From assembly GCA_035288405.1 (NCBI GenBank), contig DATEAK010000314.1:1-7826 (forward strand): 7,826 bases of DNA, in the 5' to 3' direction. The translations under genes and the position numbers were made by a program. Below are positions 5,450 through 7,826 of the stretch, piece after piece (within the stretch, counting starts at the first letter, position 1; every line of letters starts with the position of its first letter). The DNA is from JACPSX01 sp035288405 [NCBI: bacterium] (GTDB taxonomy: Bacteria > JACPSX01). The notes below the pieces were generated by a model that saw only the letters and a list, made by a program, of their open reading frames with translations, ran no database searches and had not been told where the DNA came from.

Positions 5450-6799
5450 ATGGAATTGAGCAGAGTATCGATGAGACGAATAGAAGCCCTCGTTCGCCTG
5501 TTGGAGAGAATCCGTTCCGAAACGGAACAGCCGGCCGAGTTCCTGCTGGAATTCAGGACACTCTATCGGGAACTCCCCCGGGAAGAGAAGCCCGCGTTTT
5601 TCGAATTGCTCATTTCCCGCATGGAGATCCGGAAAGGCGATATCGAGAAAGATCTACGCTTACTTGTGGAGGCAAATGACAAAGAATCCGACCAGTGGAT
5701 CCGCCTCCTGAGCGAGCTGCGCCGGAAGCTCGAGTCGCCGAGGACAGCGGTCTTTCTACGCTTTCTGAATATGTCCGGCGGGTTGAAATTTCTTCTGGAC
5801 CTACGGGCTGATATCCTGGTGGCCCAGCACCAGGTTTCGGCAAATTTGCAATTTCTGGATCAAGACATCGCTCACCTGTTCAATTCCTGGTTTCAGGGAG
5901 GCTTTCTTTTCCTTCAGGAAATCACCCAGGATTCCGCCTATCGACAGATTCGCTTCCTCAAGGACCACGATTTGGTTCATCCTACGGCCAACCTGGAAGA
6001 GATGGGCAATCGCCTGGGAGGGGATCATCGGTGTTTTGCCCTGTATCATCGCGCCATGCCCGAGGAGCCTGTGGTCTTCATCGAGGCCGCACTCACCCAT
6101 GGAATTGCCAGGTCCCTCCCTGAGGTTATTGGGGAAGAAAATGAACCCCAGCTCCACAAGGCCACCCCGGATACCGCTATTTTCTATTCCATCAACAATG
6201 CCCAGAACGGATTGGCGGGACTTGGACTCGGCACGGTTCTGGTCTTCCAGGTCGTGGATGCCTTGAAAAAGGACAACCCAGATATCACGACCTTTGCCAC
6301 TCTGAGTCCTATTCCGGGATTTTGGAAGCGGTACCTGAAACCCATCCTGGAGGGGCAAGATGCCTCCTTTGTCCTGAAGAGAGAAAAACTGGTGGAGTAT
6401 TTTCCCGAGAAGGCGAGAAAAGGCCTCCTGAATCACTTGAAAGAAGTGACGGGCAGTGAGGCACCGAACTTTCCTGCGGCTCTCTTGTCGATTCTCCCGG
6501 ACCCGAAGTGGATCGAGGATCCGTTGTGTTGCGGATGGCTGAAAAAACCTCTGACAGAGGTGTGTTACTTCTACCTGGCGCAGGAGAAGGACAGACAAGG
6601 GAAACCGCTCAATTCGGTGGCCAACTTTCACATGAGCAACGGAGCTGCGGTAAGCCTGAAAAACGTCAACTTTGCCGCGAATCGATTACCGCGCGGGATC
6701 GAGGAGTCCTGCGGCATGATGGTCAACTATGTGTATTCCAAGACCTGGCTCCAGCAGATCGGCAAGACCATGCAATCTCTACTCCCCTGGAAGGTCTGA
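5450..6799 (+). CDS. Malonyl-CoA decarboxylase
   Basis: A 449-residue enzyme that converts malonyl-CoA to acetyl-CoA and CO2, counteracting fatty-acid precursor build-up or serving malonate use. Its length is close to that of bacterial MatA-type and mature human enzymes. Residues 1-145 are the helical N-terminal domain; the rest is the GNAT-like catalytic domain. Family motifs are clear: SWFQGGFLFL (146-155), HP at 177-178, GDHRCFALYH (191-200), EEPVVFIEAALT (205-216), TAIFYSINNAQNGLAG (242-257), TLSPIPGF (284-291) with catalytic Ser286, NFHMSNGA (392-399) with catalytic His394, and ESCGMMVNYVY (419-429). Ser286 and His394 correspond to the Ser and His shown to be essential in the human enzyme. 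There is no mitochondrial or signal peptide. I chose ATG 5450 because GGAAGG (5441-5445 region) lies just upstream; the in-frame GTG at 5438 has poor spacing. No malonyl-CoA synthetase or malonate transporter gene is nearby, unlike matABC clusters. The stop overlaps an in-frame ATG of the next gene as TGATG. Confidence 0.95.
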   Translation: MELSRVSMRRIEALVRLLERIRSETEQPAEFLLEFRTLYRELPREEKPAFFELLISRMEIRKGDIEKDLRLLVEANDKESDQWIRLLSELRRKLESPRTAVFLRFLNMSGGLKFLLDLRADILVAQHQVSANLQFLDQDIAHLFNSWFQGGFLFLQEITQDSAYRQIRFLKDHDLVHPTANLEEMGNRLGGDHRCFALYHRAMPEEPVVFIEAALTHGIARSLPEVIGEENEPQLHKATPDTAIFYSINNAQNGLAGLGLGTVLVFQVVDALKKDNPDITTFATLSPIPGFWKRYLKPILEGQDASFVLKREKLVEYFPEKARKGLLNHLKEVTGSEAPNFPAALLSILPDPKWIEDPLCCGWLKKPLTEVCYFYLAQEKDRQGKPLNSVANFHMSNGAAVSLKNVNFAANRLPRGIEESCGMMVNYVYSKTWLQQIGKTMQSLLPWKV

Positions 6800-6827
6800 T
6801 GCCAGCGCGCCTTCCTCAGAAATCAAG

Positions 6828-6833
6828 AAAGGA
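6828..6833 (+). promoter_or_regulatory. Ribosome binding site of the membrane protein gene
   Basis: AAAGGA, seven bases before ATG 6841. It competes with GGAAGG at 6789-6794, four bases before the overlapping ATG 6799, so the true start of this gene is not settled. Confidence 0.5.
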
Positions 6834-6840
6834 TCGCGGG

Positions 6841-7826
6841 ATGAAAGCCCATGGCTGGTTGGGACTCCTGATTCTGCTGGGAACGTATCTGGGGTTGTAC
6901 CTGGATTCCGACTGGGTCCGCTACAATCTCTTCTTCATTACCTGGTGGCCTTACATCCTGGTGGCGGACAGCCTGGTGTATCGCCTCAAAGGAAATTCCC
7001 TCCTCGTCAACCGCAGCTCGCAGTTTTTCCGGCTCCTTCCCTGGTCCGTGGTCATTTGGCTTATCTTCGAAGATTTTAATTTCATTCTGCGTAACTGGTA
7101 CTACGTAAACGTTCCTCCCGATCGAACCCTGCGCTGGTTTGGGTATGCCTTTTCCTTTGCCACCGTGCTGCCCGGGGTCTTTGAAACCACGGAGATCCTC
7201 TCGGCCCTGGGATTGTTCGCACGCCTGCGCGTCAAGCCTCGCAAGGTGACCCCGGCTCTCTTGCGAGCCTTTGAGTGGATCGGTGCTGTTTTCTTTGTCC
7301 TGTTCTTACTTTTTCCGCGGATCTTTTATCCTCTGGTCTGGGGAGCGTTTGTTTTTCTCCTGGAACCCCTCCTTTACCGCAAAGGGGGGCGATCACTTCT
7401 GCGGCAGTGGGAAGAGGGCTCCCTGCGCCAGTTCGTTCTTCTCCTCGTTGCGGGTCTCATCTGCGGTTTCTTGTGGGAGATCTGGAACTATCCTGCCGCT
7501 GCCAAGTGGATTTACACCGTGCCCTTTTTGGATCAGATTAAGTGGTTTGAAATGCCGCCCTTGGGATTTGTCGGATTCCCTCCGTTCGCTGTGGAATGCT
7601 ACGTGATGGTGAACACCCTCTGTCTTTTCGTGGGCGGACCCAACTGGGAACTTCCTGCGGCTCCGGCCCGCGGCCCGTTCGTCCGCTGGCAGCGCGGGGC
7701 ACTGGGGATTCTCATGGTGGTTTTTTCGCTTCTCGTCTTCAACGGCATCGATGCGTATACGGTGGATTCATACGCCATCCGTGTTGCGGAGATACCGGCT
7801 CTTGATGCAAAGGCTGCTCTGAACTT
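6841..7826 (+). CDS. Uncharacterised Trp-rich polytopic membrane protein, 3' end cut by window edge
   Basis: The frame is open from 6841 through the last complete codon at 7824 with no stop, giving at least 328 residues; the gene continues beyond the window. I do not recognise the family. About nine hydrophobic segments are visible, near residues 5-21, 27-44, 62-79, 101-122, 144-160, 160-178, 197-215, 243-264 and 284-301, so it is an inner-membrane protein. Motifs that look constrained include ITWWPYILVADSLVYRL (33-49), LPGVFETTEIL (110-120), GFLWEIWNYP (209-218) and FEMPPLGFVGFPPFAVECY (235-253), with Trp, Pro and membrane-embedded Glu unusually frequent. After the last helix a soluble part begins. 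ATG 6841 has AAAGGA at 6828-6833, seven bases upstream. An upstream ATG at 6799, overlapping the malonyl-CoA decarboxylase stop as TGATG and preceded by GGAAGG, would add 14 polar, basic residues. Either way it is tightly coupled to the decarboxylase. That it is a protein is nearly certain; its role is unknown. Confidence 0.85.
   Translation, partial: MKAHGWLGLLILLGTYLGLYLDSDWVRYNLFFITWWPYILVADSLVYRLKGNSLLVNRSSQFFRLLPWSVVIWLIFEDFNFILRNWYYVNVPPDRTLRWFGYAFSFATVLPGVFETTEILSALGLFARLRVKPRKVTPALLRAFEWIGAVFFVLFLLFPRIFYPLVWGAFVFLLEPLLYRKGGRSLLRQWEEGSLRQFVLLLVAGLICGFLWEIWNYPAAAKWIYTVPFLDQIKWFEMPPLGFVGFPPFAVECYVMVNTLCLFVGGPNWELPAAPARGPFVRWQRGALGILMVVFSLLVFNGIDAYTVDSYAIRVAEIPALDAKAALN

Noticed and set aside
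5801-6631. A 276-codon open frame on the minus strand
   Set aside because: Antisense to the malonyl-CoA decarboxylase catalytic domain, with no recognisable motif.
7271-7805. Several open frames of 69-111 codons near the right end
   Set aside because: They are out-of-frame readings of the long membrane-protein frame, which stays open from 6841 to the window end with consistent hydrophobic segments.

Overview
The window carries seven protein-coding genes, all on the + strand, with no RNA genes, CRISPR arrays, insertion sequences or integrase-type genes that I can see. Base composition is moderate, a little over half G+C by eye, and fairly even. The gene mix (an NAD-type short-chain dehydrogenase, an orphan NMT1/SsuA-type periplasmic binding protein, a HAMP-GGDEF diguanylate cyclase, a Tat-signal amidohydrolase, a Spy/CpxP-like periplasmic protein and a malonyl-CoA decarboxylase) suggests a chromosomal segment of a free-living Gram-negative bacterium with versatile organic-acid or aromatic metabolism. 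Examples would be a deltaproteobacterial-type lineage or an uncultured environmental phylum. That taxonomic guess is inference only.

Layout. Positions 91-819: SDR oxidoreductase, followed 48 bp later by a secreted ABC-type substrate-binding protein (868-1860); the two may be co-transcribed. Positions 1861-2165: a 305-base gap with a strong GC-rich hairpin but no recognised gene. Positions 2166-3470: membrane-bound diguanylate cyclase with active site and inhibitory site intact. Positions 3628-4683: exported amidohydrolase with an altered N-terminal metal motif. Positions 4684-4812: a gap with a good sigma70-like promoter and a small hairpin just before a strong ribosome binding site. Positions 4813-5394: Spy/CpxP-like periplasmic protein. 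Positions 5450-6799: malonyl-CoA decarboxylase. From 6841 to the window end: a Trp-rich polytopic membrane protein of unknown function whose frame stays open and is cut by the window edge.

How they fit together. Spacing suggests three or four transcription units: SDR plus binding protein; the cyclase alone; the amidohydrolase alone; and Spy-like protein, malonyl-CoA decarboxylase and membrane protein as a tightly packed run, probably driven from the promoter near 4723-4751. No single pathway links all the genes. The SDR, binding protein and amidohydrolase are compatible with uptake and breakdown of a small organic compound, and malonyl-CoA decarboxylase would feed acetyl-CoA to central metabolism. 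I did not find a clearly new multi-gene system. The items most worth a second look are the amidohydrolase with Glu-Ala-Thr in place of His-x-His, the uncharacterised membrane protein coupled to malonyl-CoA decarboxylase, the SDR with an unusually short substrate loop, and the structured leader before the cyclase.
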